Of a stretch of 64,000 nucleotides of DNA, positions 8,582-16,822 are shown in pieces. Under the pieces are notes generated by a model. It was not told where the DNA came from, made no database searches, and saw only the letters and a list, made by a program, of their open reading frames with translations. Source of the DNA: JBDTVS01 sp040007095 (lineage in GTDB: Bacteria > Acidobacteriota > Vicinamibacteria > Vicinamibacterales > CAVVIG01); the NCBI GenBank assembly GCA_040007095.1, contig JBDTVS010000009.1:1-64000 (forward strand), written 5' to 3'. How positions within the stretch are numbered: position 1 is the first letter of the stretch; every line of letters begins with the position of its first letter. The position numbers and the translations under genes were made by a program.

Positions 8582-11119
8582 TTACGTGGTCGAGCGAGGC
8601 CACTCGACAGCGGCACCTTCGGCGTCCTCGAGTTCTTCCTTCCGTCGCCAGTAACCGTGTTTTTCGATCAGACGACGGGCGTCGGCGAGATCGTCGTGTG
8701 GGCCTCGCGTGTGGCCGTCGATATCGGTTGCCCAGGGATACGGCGTGACGTCGTGGAAGAGCCTTGCGCGGTAGAGATGGATGTCGGCCAGGAAGAGCGG
8801 CATGGGACCGCGCTCGGCGATTTCCCAGGCTTCGTCCAAGTCTTGCCGCGCGCTCGCCTCGCACTCTACAGCCTGCTGCTGCTCGTTGAGCAGTCGGTGT
8901 TGCACCGCTCTGACGAAGGAACACCAAGCGTGGGTGAGAAGGCCGCGGGGGATGTGGTGTTGCGCTCCGGCGCGACGGAGTCCGGCCATCGCCGCGTCAA
9001 GTTCGCGTCGGGCGGTGGCGATGGAATCGAGATCCACGGGGGTGTCCCCGCGTTCGTCCTGCTGATTCGGCTTCCGCAGGGCAGGCGCATCGGCACCGAT
9101 AATCTGCGCCCGGTAGAGCGCGGCGCGGCCGAGCGTGAGGTGGTCGAGGGCTATGTCGAGGAGCCAGTCTTCAGCGGTCACCACCTGTAGCGTCTGCATC
9201 GCACGGTCGGAGACAGCACGGCAGGATTCCACATTCGCCACCGTCCCCGATCGCTTGTCAGCTTGGTCCTCATCGCGTTGGCGCCTCCCGAGAGCGGTTT
9301 GCCACGCGCCGCGTTCCGCCTTCGTCAAGAGCAGGGCACAATACTGGAAGCCCCTCATCGAATACAGCCTCGGGCAGTCGGGCTCTAGCCGGGCCTGCAA
9401 GGTCTCCGCCTCACGGAAGAGCGCCTCCGCGTCGAATCGGCCCGCGTGGTGCAGGGCATCGGCGTGGGTCGCGCGATTTATCATTCGATGAGCATCAATG
9501 CCGCTATCGTCCGCGTAGGTCACGGACCGCTCGGCGTCTTCCACTGCTCCGGCCACCTCGCCCAGAGTCAGCTCCAGCTCGCTCAGATTGCTGGCGTCGA
9601 TGGCCGCCTCTTCCCACGCCTTCCGTTTGACACATTGAGCCAGAGAAGCCCGCATCGTCTCGAGGGCTTCGGTCAGCCGGCCCAGAGCGCGTAGTCGGAA
9701 AGCGGCCGCGTTGAGTAGCCAGGAGTAAATGGCTTCTGTAAGGCCTGACGAGACACGGCTCCATGTCATCTCGAAGAAGCACGCGACAGCTCCCAACTCG
9801 GAACCGAAGGCGCCGAGATTTCTCACCGTGTAGTCTTCGTCGGCCCGAACGATTCGCTTGAAATAAACCTCGTCGCACGCCTCTCGCTGCATCCCCGCCT
9901 GGCAGCCGTGGGCCACGGCTTGGTACAGCGGCTGGAGATCTTCGAGCGTGGGCTGGTCGCCTTCTTTTGTGGTCGCGCAAAGGTGTTCGTAGAGCCGCCG
10001 GTGGCCGGCGGGCCAAATCTCGCCACCCTTCAGCAACCGCGCGAAGTGTTCGCGGACGAGCGGATGCGCATCGACAGCCAACACCTCCCAGGAGCAGGCG
10101 CGCTGCACTTGAACAAGCCGCAGTTTTTCCAGTCGTATCAGGGCGCGGTCCCATCCGCCGTCGTCCAGGCCGACGAGGTGATCGGTCAGGCCGGGGATGG
10201 CTGGCGCCATCCGCAGTGCGCGCAGGCAACCGGCATCGGCTGGGCGGTCGAAGAAGCCGAGCAGCCGGAGGGCTTCGCGTTCCTGGCCCTCGCCCAGCCA
10301 ATGTTCGAATCCGGCGAGCACGCGATCGATTGGTGCTTCACCGGGCATTCCGTCGAGTGCACTGGCTGGGCCGATTCCGTGGCCGGGTTGTTCGCGCAAA
10401 TACACGCCGAGCAGCGACACCGTCAGCGCGTGCGGACCGAATCGAGTCGCGAGCGCTTCCAGTTCTCGGTCCGTGGCGATCACACGGGTAGTCCGCAGCA
10501 GCGCTCGGCCCGCCTGCGGCGTGATCTGCTCGAGGTCCCGCATTGTCACGCCGGGCCGTTTTGTCAGGCGGCGCAGTGGCTCGCGCGTGGTGATGACGCA
10601 CAATCCTGCCGACTGTCGTGCCAGGCCGCGAAGGAGCGATTCAAGAGATGGATCGCGCAACTCGCCGCGATCGAATGCATACGACGACTGCAGCGGCTCG
10701 AGACCGTCCAGCACCAGAAGCGCGCGCCGACTGCCGACCAAGCCGGCGAGACGGGTTCCCTTGTCCCAAGGCGAACCGGCGGTGGGGTCCGAGTCGCCGA
10801 AGAACCGCAAGGCCGCGGCGATGAACGTGTCAGCAGACGCGGCCGTATCTGCGCGCACACCCTGACTGTAGAACGACCAACCGAAGACTCGAGTGGCACC
10901 ACGATAGCGGCCGCTCGCCATTTCGGCGAGCCAATGATTGACGAGCGTGGATTTACCCACGCCGCCATGCGCGGTGAACACCAAGATCCGGACCGGCGCG
11001 TTGCCCGGCCGCTCCTGTGATGCCCACGCAGCATCGAGCAACGCAAGTTCGGCGTCGCGTCCGAAGAGGGCTGAGCCGGTTTCGGGCAGCCGCGTGAGAT
11101 CGACCTGATCTGTCGCCAA
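8582..11119 (-). CDS. STAND (NB-ARC-like) NTPase with TPR C-terminus
   Basis: An 845-residue signal-transducing P-loop ATPase. After about 45 residues comes the Walker A HGGVGKST (51-58), then Walker B LLVLDGLE (134-141) and the sensor-like VITTREPL. A winged-helix-like stretch follows. The C-terminal half (from about residue 430) is helical with TPR-type repeats, and the tail reads DLADARRLIEKHGYWRRKEELEDAE. The start is TTG, six bases after the TIR gene's stop. It is the last gene of a three-gene operon with a TIR protein and a hydrolase-SEFIR protein. By analogy with NLR/STAND sensors it should sense a trigger through its TPRs and activate the TIR and/or esterase effectors. Defence role is inferred. 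Confidence 0.85.
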   Translation of the reverse strand: MATDQVDLTRLPETGSALFGRDAELALLDAAWASQERPGNAPVRILVFTAHGGVGKSTLVNHWLAEMASGRYRGATRVFGWSFYSQGVRADTAASADTFIAAALRFFGDSDPTAGSPWDKGTRLAGLVGSRRALLVLDGLEPLQSSYAFDRGELRDPSLESLLRGLARQSAGLCVITTREPLRRLTKRPGVTMRDLEQITPQAGRALLRTTRVIATDRELEALATRFGPHALTVSLLGVYLREQPGHGIGPASALDGMPGEAPIDRVLAGFEHWLGEGQEREALRLLGFFDRPADAGCLRALRMAPAIPGLTDHLVGLDDGGWDRALIRLEKLRLVQVQRACSWEVLAVDAHPLVREHFARLLKGGEIWPAGHRRLYEHLCATTKEGDQPTLEDLQPLYQAVAHGCQAGMQREACDEVYFKRIVRADEDYTVRNLGAFGSELGAVACFFEMTWSRVSSGLTEAIYSWLLNAAAFRLRALGRLTEALETMRASLAQCVKRKAWEEAAIDASNLSELELTLGEVAGAVEDAERSVTYADDSGIDAHRMINRATHADALHHAGRFDAEALFREAETLQARLEPDCPRLYSMRGFQYCALLLTKAERGAWQTALGRRQRDEDQADKRSGTVANVESCRAVSDRAMQTLQVVTAEDWLLDIALDHLTLGRAALYRAQIIGADAPALRKPNQQDERGDTPVDLDSIATARRELDAAMAGLRRAGAQHHIPRGLLTHAWCSFVRAVQHRLLNEQQQAVECEASARQDLDEAWEIAERGPMPLFLADIHLYRARLFHDVTPYPWATDIDGHTRGPHDDLADARRLIEKHGYWRRKEELEDAEGAAVEWPRSTT

Positions 11120-11125
11120 CTCGGG

Positions 11126-11695
11126 TCACGGAATCTCCGGTGGCGGTGCGACGATGCTCTGGTCAGCTTGCGCGACCGGCTGCGCCACCAGTTGATGAAC
11201 GGCCACCGGGATGACGACGGCTGTCGGGGTGTTGTCGGCGATCTGCTGGAGGTGTGAAAGTACCTGCTCGGCGACGGTGGTAAAGACAGCATCAGCCATG
11301 TCTCCGGCGAAATCGATCGCGACGCACTCTCCGTTGCGGGGGAGCATCTGGCGATCCTTCAACCAGCGGTGTGCCTGCCACACGCACGGCCGAAGCAGGA
11401 CCGGGACGAGCAGCATGCCTTGTGTTTCCTGCCGCTTCAGCAGCGCCGGCACTTCGTCCTGGATACAGAACTTGGAAGCGAGGAAATCGGGTGAAATCAA
11501 GAGCACGGCCGCCGCGGAGTTGGCCATCGCTTCCAGGATCTCGGGGTACCACTTGTCTCCGCCGTCGATCTTCCTGTCCTGCCAAACCCGCATGCCTACG
11601 CCCGCCTGTTCCAAGGCTAGCAATTGCGGGAGGAGTCTGTCCTTCCACGCTTCGTCACGGTGGCTGTAGCTGATGAAAACAGTCGGGTCGCTCAC
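11126..11695 (-). CDS. TIR domain protein
   Basis: A 189-residue protein whose first 140 residues form a TIR domain: VFISYSHRDEAW at 6-17, the RVWQDRKIDGGDKWY loop, VLLISPDFLASKFC, and the putative NADase glutamate E81 in FCIQDE. The C-terminal about 50 residues are proline- and alanine-rich, without a known domain. The gene starts with GTG at 11695 in a GTGA overlap with the hydrolase-SEFIR gene. No NTPase domain is fused; the STAND protein encoded next appears to be its partner. NAD-degrading effector activity is the expectation for bacterial TIRs that keep this glutamate, but is not shown here. Confidence 0.9.
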   Translation of the reverse strand: MSDPTVFISYSHRDEAWKDRLLPQLLALEQAGVGMRVWQDRKIDGGDKWYPEILEAMANSAAAVLLISPDFLASKFCIQDEVPALLKRQETQGMLLVPVLLRPCVWQAHRWLKDRQMLPRNGECVAIDFAGDMADAVFTTVAEQVLSHLQQIADNTPTAVVIPVAVHQLVAQPVAQADQSIVAPPPEIP

Positions 11696-13155
11696 GAGCG
11701 ATGTCCTTCGCTCGGCGGCGACACCGGCCGCGGCTCATGCGACTCCTGGGCTGCGCTACCGTGCCGGGGAAACTCGGTTCGAAACCTCCGGATCAGATCG
11801 TCGAAATCGAATCCGGTGCTCGGGCCCGGCGTCAGATCGTAATAGGTCGCGCCGCGGATAAATGACGGGATGAACGGGGCGTTGAGTTCATACGCTCCGA
11901 ACCCGACGGGGATGAACTTGCGAAGCGGGGCGGCCCCCGATTCCAAATTCTTCTTCATGAACTCAACGTCGAGCCAGGCACCCGTGCGTGCCGGCGATGC
12001 GACGTACTCCTCGCTGATGACGACGAGGACGCAATCAGCGTCTCGTATTTCGGCCTCCTGCCAGGCTTCCCAGGAATCTCGATCGGGAAGAGGGTCGGGC
12101 GGCGTGAAACCGTGAACGCTCTTGGCGTAAAAAAGATCGATCCGGCTATCGATGCCCTGCTCGCGAAGCTTTTCCGCCAGCTCGAACGCTCGTTGCCTGA
12201 GACCGGGCGTGCGCAAGGTGTAGCTCAGATACACCCTGGGCCGTCCCACTGAAGTCGTCGTGGTGGGCACAGTTATTGGAACGGCTGGCGGTCGATCCGC
12301 CGGCGCCGCAGTGGTGGGCGAGGCAACGATGGGTATCGGTGGGGCCTCCAGCGCGCTTCGAACAAACCTCAGCACGCCCGCATAGACATCGTGCCCGCGG
12401 TCTCGCGGCTTGACCAGCGTCAGATGGTCATCGTCCACATCGTGAATGGTATGGCCTGCGATACCCGGGTTGGCCGACGCGCGGGGGACGACGAGGCCGA
12501 GCGCGAGCGGACGCATGAACGGCCGGGTACGGAAGAGGCCGACGTTCTCCGCATAGCTCTCCACCGGGATCGGGTGATTGCGATGCCATTCGATGAACTG
12601 GTCATGAAGGAAATCGAGCGGTTCGGCGTTGGCCCGCATCTCGTTCACATGGTCCTGGCTCCCACCAAAGAACGCGGCGAGGACCCCCGCCGCATCGGCG
12701 AAAGCGGACCCGCGGTGTGGCGTGGCGCAAAAGACCATGCCTCGAATAACGCTGACGAGCCGCTTTCTGTCGGCGTCGGCGAGAATCTGACTGTCCACGA
12801 TGAGCGACTTGACGATCAGGCCGCCCATACTGTGGGTCACGAAGAGCAGTGGGCGCACGCCAAGGCCCGCGTTGGCCAGCTTCTGGGAGAGATTCCCGGA
12901 CCGCTTCTCGATGATCATCCCAGGCTTCCCGAGCGCCGTGAATCCTGCGGGATAGCCGACAGTCCAGATGCCGCACTGGGGCATATCCCTGCCGAGCTCT
13001 TCGGGCCAGAAGAAATGTCCGGGCGCCCCTGTTGCCCCATGTCGCCAGGTGCCATGCGAAAAGCCAGCGAGACCGTGGACGAATACGATGTCCGCCTTTC
13101 GGTCTCGATTCGTGGTGTTGGCGATTTGGTGGAGGCCGTCGGAATCAGGAGTCAT
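11692..13155 (-). CDS. SesB-like alpha/beta-hydrolase fused to SEFIR domain
   Basis: A 487-residue two-domain protein. Residues 20-270 are an alpha/beta-hydrolase of the SesB/DUF676 type: VFVHGLAG (24-31), HFFWPEELG, nucleophile S109 in THSMGGLIVK, ATPHRGS, and the probable catalytic histidine H244 in DDHLTLVKP. A proline/threonine-rich linker (271-304) leads to a SEFIR (TIR-superfamily) domain at 306-464: RVYLSYT, DSWEAWQEAEIRDADCVLVVISEEY and FIPVGF. SesB-type esterase domains are known as effectors in fungal NLR proteins. As first gene of the operon it is preceded by a 68-base divergent promoter region. Substrate (lipid or other ester) is unknown. Confidence 0.88.
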   Translation of the reverse strand: MTPDSDGLHQIANTTNRDRKADIVFVHGLAGFSHGTWRHGATGAPGHFFWPEELGRDMPQCGIWTVGYPAGFTALGKPGMIIEKRSGNLSQKLANAGLGVRPLLFVTHSMGGLIVKSLIVDSQILADADRKRLVSVIRGMVFCATPHRGSAFADAAGVLAAFFGGSQDHVNEMRANAEPLDFLHDQFIEWHRNHPIPVESYAENVGLFRTRPFMRPLALGLVVPRASANPGIAGHTIHDVDDDHLTLVKPRDRGHDVYAGVLRFVRSALEAPPIPIVASPTTAAPADRPPAVPITVPTTTTSVGRPRVYLSYTLRTPGLRQRAFELAEKLREQGIDSRIDLFYAKSVHGFTPPDPLPDRDSWEAWQEAEIRDADCVLVVISEEYVASPARTGAWLDVEFMKKNLESGAAPLRKFIPVGFGAYELNAPFIPSFIRGATYYDLTPGPSTGFDFDDLIRRFRTEFPRHGSAAQESHEPRPVSPPSEGHRS

Positions 13156-13223
13156 GGAGTTGTCTGGTGGATGCCGCGATAAGAATAGATCAGCAGGCTC
13201 AGATGACTCGATAGACTAACGGT

Positions 13224-13475
13224 ATGACGAAAACGGATGTGGCAGAAAGGTCAGACCGGCGTTCACTCTCGCGGGCATCCGCCGGCGCGATCGCAGTCGG
13301 CGCCACCGCAATCGGCGCCTTGACGATTGGGGCTTTGGCCATCGGGGCTTTGGCGATTGGACGGCTCGCCGTGGGCCGACTGGTCGTGCGACGCTCGCGT
13401 ATCGAGTCGCTCACGGTCGGACATCTCACGGTCGATCGCCTCACGATTCGGGAATCCGTCAACCCGCCGACCTAG
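13224..13475 (+). CDS. Small pentad-repeat protein
   Basis: An 83-residue protein with a strict five-residue period from about residue 25 to 78. The repeating unit is (I/V)-G-x-L-(A/T), as in IGALTIGALAIGALAIGRLA, later drifting to VGRLV, IESLT, VGHLT and VDRLT. This resembles pentapeptide-repeat solenoids in period and leucine spacing but not in the classical A(D/N)Lxx consensus. The first repeats are hydrophobic enough to insert in a membrane; the later ones are polar. It is divergent from the hydrolase-SEFIR gene and shares its 68-base promoter region. The ribosome site is weak. The opposite strand is also open, so the coding call is moderate. Confidence 0.55.
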   Translation: MTKTDVAERSDRRSLSRASAGAIAVGATAIGALTIGALAIGALAIGRLAVGRLVVRRSRIESLTVGHLTVDRLTIRESVNPPT

Positions 13476-13693
13476 TCAATCGCTCTCGCAAACCACTGAA
13501 GCCGACTGCGGTTCGGAAATTCACCCCCGTGGGAAGGGGCCAGGCATGGGCGGCGGACGCGAACCTTGCGCGCGCCGCGTCTGACGGGCAGACGGGAACC
13601 CGCCGCGCAAGGCCAGAATTCTTTGTGGTTCAAGACTCGTGCGGATTTGAGAGACCCAGTACTACACGCCCGCGAAACGATCCGTGGTTCGAC

Positions 13694-14848
13694 TCAGGCC
13701 GCTCGCTTGGAGTACTGCCGCACGGCAACGGTCAACATGACCACGGCGTAGGCGGCGAGAATCGACAGGGGTTGGGCAATTTCCGCGAGCCCCGCGCCCT
13801 TGATCAACACCGCGCGGGCGATGGCGACGAAATGCCGGACCGGGTTGATGAGTGAGACCGTCTGGACCCACGGCGCCATGCTGTCGATCGGCGTGAACAG
13901 GCCGCTCATGAGCAGATAGACGTTGACGATGAAGAAGGTGACGAACATCGCCTGCTGCTGCGTCTCGACCAGCGTCGAAATCCACAGCCCGATAGCCAGC
14001 GCGACCACCAGGTAGAGCGCCGCCGCGGCGAACAGCAGCACCAGGCTGCCCTGCATCGGGATCCCGAACACGAGCCGGCCAGCGGTCAGGCCGATGGCCA
14101 GATCGAGCAGCCCCAGCGCCCACAACGGCAGGAGCTTCGCGGTGATGAACTGGCCCCGGGTCATCGGCGTCACGTTCAGCTGCTCGATCGTGCCCAGTTC
14201 CTTCTCGCGTGCGATATTTTGCGCGCTCAGCAGCGTCCCGATCATCGTGACCAACCCCACGAGAATGCCGGGCACCATGTAGTGCTGGTAGTTGAGCGTC
14301 GGGTTGTACCATCCGCGGACGGTGACCTGGATGTCGGGGGCGCCCCGCATGGGGGGCGCCTCGGCCGAATCCGCCGCAACGGTCCGCCTGCCGGGCCGCA
14401 TCTCGGCGCTCAGCTCGGTCGCGTACGCCCGAAGAATCCTCGAGGCGTACGACTGCACGATGCCGGCCGCCGAACCTTTCTCGGCGTTCACGTTGAGCTG
14501 CACCTTCGCGCCCCCGGTGCGCACGAGTGAGGCTTCGAAGTCGGTGGGAATCGCCAGGACCATCGTGACGTCGCCCTTGAGCAGCGCGTCGTTGCCGAGG
14601 TCGAGCGAGGTGGACTGACCGATGACCCGGAAATGGCCGGAGGCCCGGAACCGGTTGGCGAGGCCGCGCGAGGCGCTCGTGTGATCGAAGTCCACGATGT
14701 AGACCGGCGTGTTGAGGATCTCGAAGGTCGCGGCGTTCGACAGCACCAGCAGCTGCACGATCGGCAGAACGAGCACCTGTGCCAGCGTCGCGCGGTCGCG
14801 CACCACATGCAGGACTTCCGCCCGTGCGAGAAATAGGATACGGCGCAT
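13694..14848 (-). CDS. ABC-2 type efflux permease
   Basis: A 384-residue permease of the YhhJ/YbhR class. One N-terminal membrane helix (LPIVQLLVLSNAATF) is followed by a long periplasmic region (about residues 45-190). Five hydrophobic helices then follow, beginning with VPGILVGLVTMIGTLLSAQNIAREKELGTIEQL, which is the family's signature segment. It is the terminal gene of the efflux operon, 112 bases after the sister permease. The paired permeases should form a heterodimer. Substrate is unknown; by operon content it is a drug or toxic hydrophobic compound. Confidence 0.9.
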   Translation of the reverse strand: MRRILFLARAEVLHVVRDRATLAQVLVLPIVQLLVLSNAATFEILNTPVYIVDFDHTSASRGLANRFRASGHFRVIGQSTSLDLGNDALLKGDVTMVLAIPTDFEASLVRTGGAKVQLNVNAEKGSAAGIVQSYASRILRAYATELSAEMRPGRRTVAADSAEAPPMRGAPDIQVTVRGWYNPTLNYQHYMVPGILVGLVTMIGTLLSAQNIAREKELGTIEQLNVTPMTRGQFITAKLLPLWALGLLDLAIGLTAGRLVFGIPMQGSLVLLFAAAALYLVVALAIGLWISTLVETQQQAMFVTFFIVNVYLLMSGLFTPIDSMAPWVQTVSLINPVRHFVAIARAVLIKGAGLAEIAQPLSILAAYAVVMLTVAVRQYSKRAA

Positions 14849-14960
14849 GTCGCGGGCTCCAGACCGACGGGCACTCGGCCTACATCAGACCTCAGACTTC
14901 GGCCAGACTTGAGACTTCAGACTTTCTAAGAACTTACCGAACGAGTCGCACGACTGCGAG
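14849..14960. other. 112-base gap between the two permease genes
   Basis: This gap is the only break longer than overlap distance within the efflux operon. It holds short AGACTT/CAGACT repeats on the plus strand between about 14887 and 14930. I see no convincing promoter or terminator. Confidence 0.4.
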
Positions 14961-16064
14961 CTATTCCAGTCGTTCGTGGAACGCCCTCGTGCTCATCGTC
15001 AACAACACGAGCGCCATGGTCACCAGAACCAGCGTCTCCCGCCACAGATACTCGAGGCCAACGCCCTTCAGCATGATGCTGCGCGCCACGAACACGAACC
15101 ACCTCGCCGGCACGATGTTCGAGACGACCTGCAACACCTGCGGCATGCTCTCGATCGGGAAGATGAATCCCGAGAGGAGCATGGTCGGCAGCATCGTGCC
15201 GACCATGGCACCCATCATGGCGACGCGCTGTGAGGACGTGCGCGCCGAAATGAGAATGCCGAGCGACAGCGAGACGAGAATGAAGAGGACGCTCTCGGCA
15301 AGCAATAGTGCGACGCTGCCACGCAGCGGGACATTGAACACCAGGCGGGCCTCGACGATGACCCCGACGACGCTGACGAAGCCGACCGCGAGATAGGGCG
15401 CGACTTTGCCGACGATGATTTGCCAGGGGCGCAGCGGCGAGACGAGCAGCGCCTCCATGCTGCCGGTTTCCTTCTCGCGCGTCAGCGAGATCGCCGTCAT
15501 CAGCGACGAGATAATCGTCAGGATGAACGCCATCAGCCCTGGCACGAACAGGTTCGAGCTCTCGCGGGTCGGGTTGAAGCGCATGCGGATCTCGGGCGCG
15601 ATCCGGACGCCCGGAGCACCGGCCTGCAGTTCCCGCTCGTATCCTTCGATGACGGCCGAGGCGTAGGCCTGGACGGCACTGCCCGTATTCGGCTCCGTCG
15701 CGTCGGTGACGAGCATCAGACGCGCGGGCAGGCCCCGGGCCAGGTGCTCAGCGAAATCCGGGTCGAAGACGATCGCCTCCTGCGCCTCGCCTCGCTGGAA
15801 CAACGACTCGAGCGCGTCGACGCGCGACTCGACCGCCACGACGGTGAACACACCAGCCGCCGTGAACCGGCTGCGCAGGGCGAGCGTGGCGTAGTCCGGA
15901 TGCGGATCGACGATGGCGAGCCGCACGCGGTCGACGTCGGTGCGAATCGCGTAGCCGAAGATGATCACCTGAAGCACAGGCAGGAGGATGATCACGAGCA
16001 GCGTCCGCGTGTCGCGGAGAATGTGGTACGTCTCCTTGCGGAGCAGGCCGAGCAGTGCGGTCAC
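14961..16064 (-). CDS. ABC-2 type efflux permease
   Basis: A 367-residue ABC-2 permease paralogous to its neighbour. It opens with LLRKETYHILRDTRTLLVIILLPVLQVIIFGYAI (first helix at about residues 20-42), has a periplasmic domain to about residue 170, then the VPGLMAFILTIISSLMTAISLTREKETGSME segment and further helices. Its start overlaps the stop of the ATPase gene by four bases (16061-16064). It is expected to pair with the downstream permease and the two ATPases in a tripartite pump. Confidence 0.92.
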   Translation of the reverse strand: MTALLGLLRKETYHILRDTRTLLVIILLPVLQVIIFGYAIRTDVDRVRLAIVDPHPDYATLALRSRFTAAGVFTVVAVESRVDALESLFQRGEAQEAIVFDPDFAEHLARGLPARLMLVTDATEPNTGSAVQAYASAVIEGYERELQAGAPGVRIAPEIRMRFNPTRESSNLFVPGLMAFILTIISSLMTAISLTREKETGSMEALLVSPLRPWQIIVGKVAPYLAVGFVSVVGVIVEARLVFNVPLRGSVALLLAESVLFILVSLSLGILISARTSSQRVAMMGAMVGTMLPTMLLSGFIFPIESMPQVLQVVSNIVPARWFVFVARSIMLKGVGLEYLWRETLVLVTMALVLLTMSTRAFHERLE

Positions 16065-16822
16065 GGCGGCGATCCTCCCGCGCCGCCTGCCGCGTCGGGG
16101 CGGGCGAGCGTGACGAACACTTCGTCGATCGATTCGGTGCCGAACTGGTGTTTGAGGTCGGACGGGGTGCCCAATGCCCCGATTTTGCCGGCGACCATGA
16201 TCGAGATCCGGTCGCAGTATTCGGCTTCGTCCATGTAGTGCGTCGTAATCAGGACCGTCGTGCCCGCCGCGGCGGCTTCGTAAATCAGTTCCCAGAACTG
16301 CCGGCGTGTGATCGGATCCACGCCGCTGGTCGGCTCGTCGAGGAACACGATGCGGGGCTGATGGAGGAGCGCCACGGAGAAGGCGAGCTTCTGCCGCCAG
16401 CCGAGCGGGAGAGCCCGCACGAAGTCGTTCGCCGCACTTTCGAAGCCGAGACGGGCCAGCAGACGTTCGGTGCGATCCCGGATCTGCCGGTTCGACAGGC
16501 CGTAGATGCCGCCGTACAGCTGGATATTCTCGCGAACCGTGAGGTCCTCGTACAGCGAGAAGCGCTGGCTCATATAGCCGATGTCGTGCTTGATGGCCTC
16601 GCTTTCCGTGACGACATCGTGGCCGGCCACTCTCGCCGAGCCGCTGGTCGGCGCGAGCAGGCCGATCAGCATGCGCAGCGCCGTGGTCTTTCCCGCGCCG
16701 TTCGCGCCAAGAAATCCGAAGACCTCGCCGACACGCACGTCGAAGGTGATGTGGTCGACGGCGGTGAACGCGCCGAAGACGCGCGTGAGATCCTTCGTCT
16801 GAATCGCCAGCTCGCCGGTCAT
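16061..16822 (-). CDS. ABC transporter ATPase
   Basis: A 253-residue nucleotide-binding subunit. Walker A is GANGAGKTT near residue 38. The region where the signature is expected reads ALPLGWRQKLAFS, so the canonical LSGG is degenerate (PLGW). Walker B is RIVFLDEPTSGVD, followed by the switch histidine in ITTHYMDEAEYCDR. The C-terminal tail ends in GGAGGSPP. It overlaps the upstream ATPase and downstream permease genes by four bases each. The two consecutive ATPases probably form an asymmetric pair, as in YbhF, where they are fused in one chain. Confidence 0.92.
   Translation of the reverse strand: MTGELAIQTKDLTRVFGAFTAVDHITFDVRVGEVFGFLGANGAGKTTALRMLIGLLAPTSGSARVAGHDVVTESEAIKHDIGYMSQRFSLYEDLTVRENIQLYGGIYGLSNRQIRDRTERLLARLGFESAANDFVRALPLGWRQKLAFSVALLHQPRIVFLDEPTSGVDPITRRQFWELIYEAAAAGTTVLITTHYMDEAEYCDRISIMVAGKIGALGTPSDLKHQFGTESIDEVFVTLARPDAAGGAGGSPP

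Noticed and set aside
13199..13462. Minus-strand pentad-repeat frame opposite the 13224 gene
   Set aside because: The repeat makes both strands open. The plus frame has the leucine spacing of a solenoid; the minus frame gives a Pro/Ala/Lys repeat and would run into the divergent promoter.
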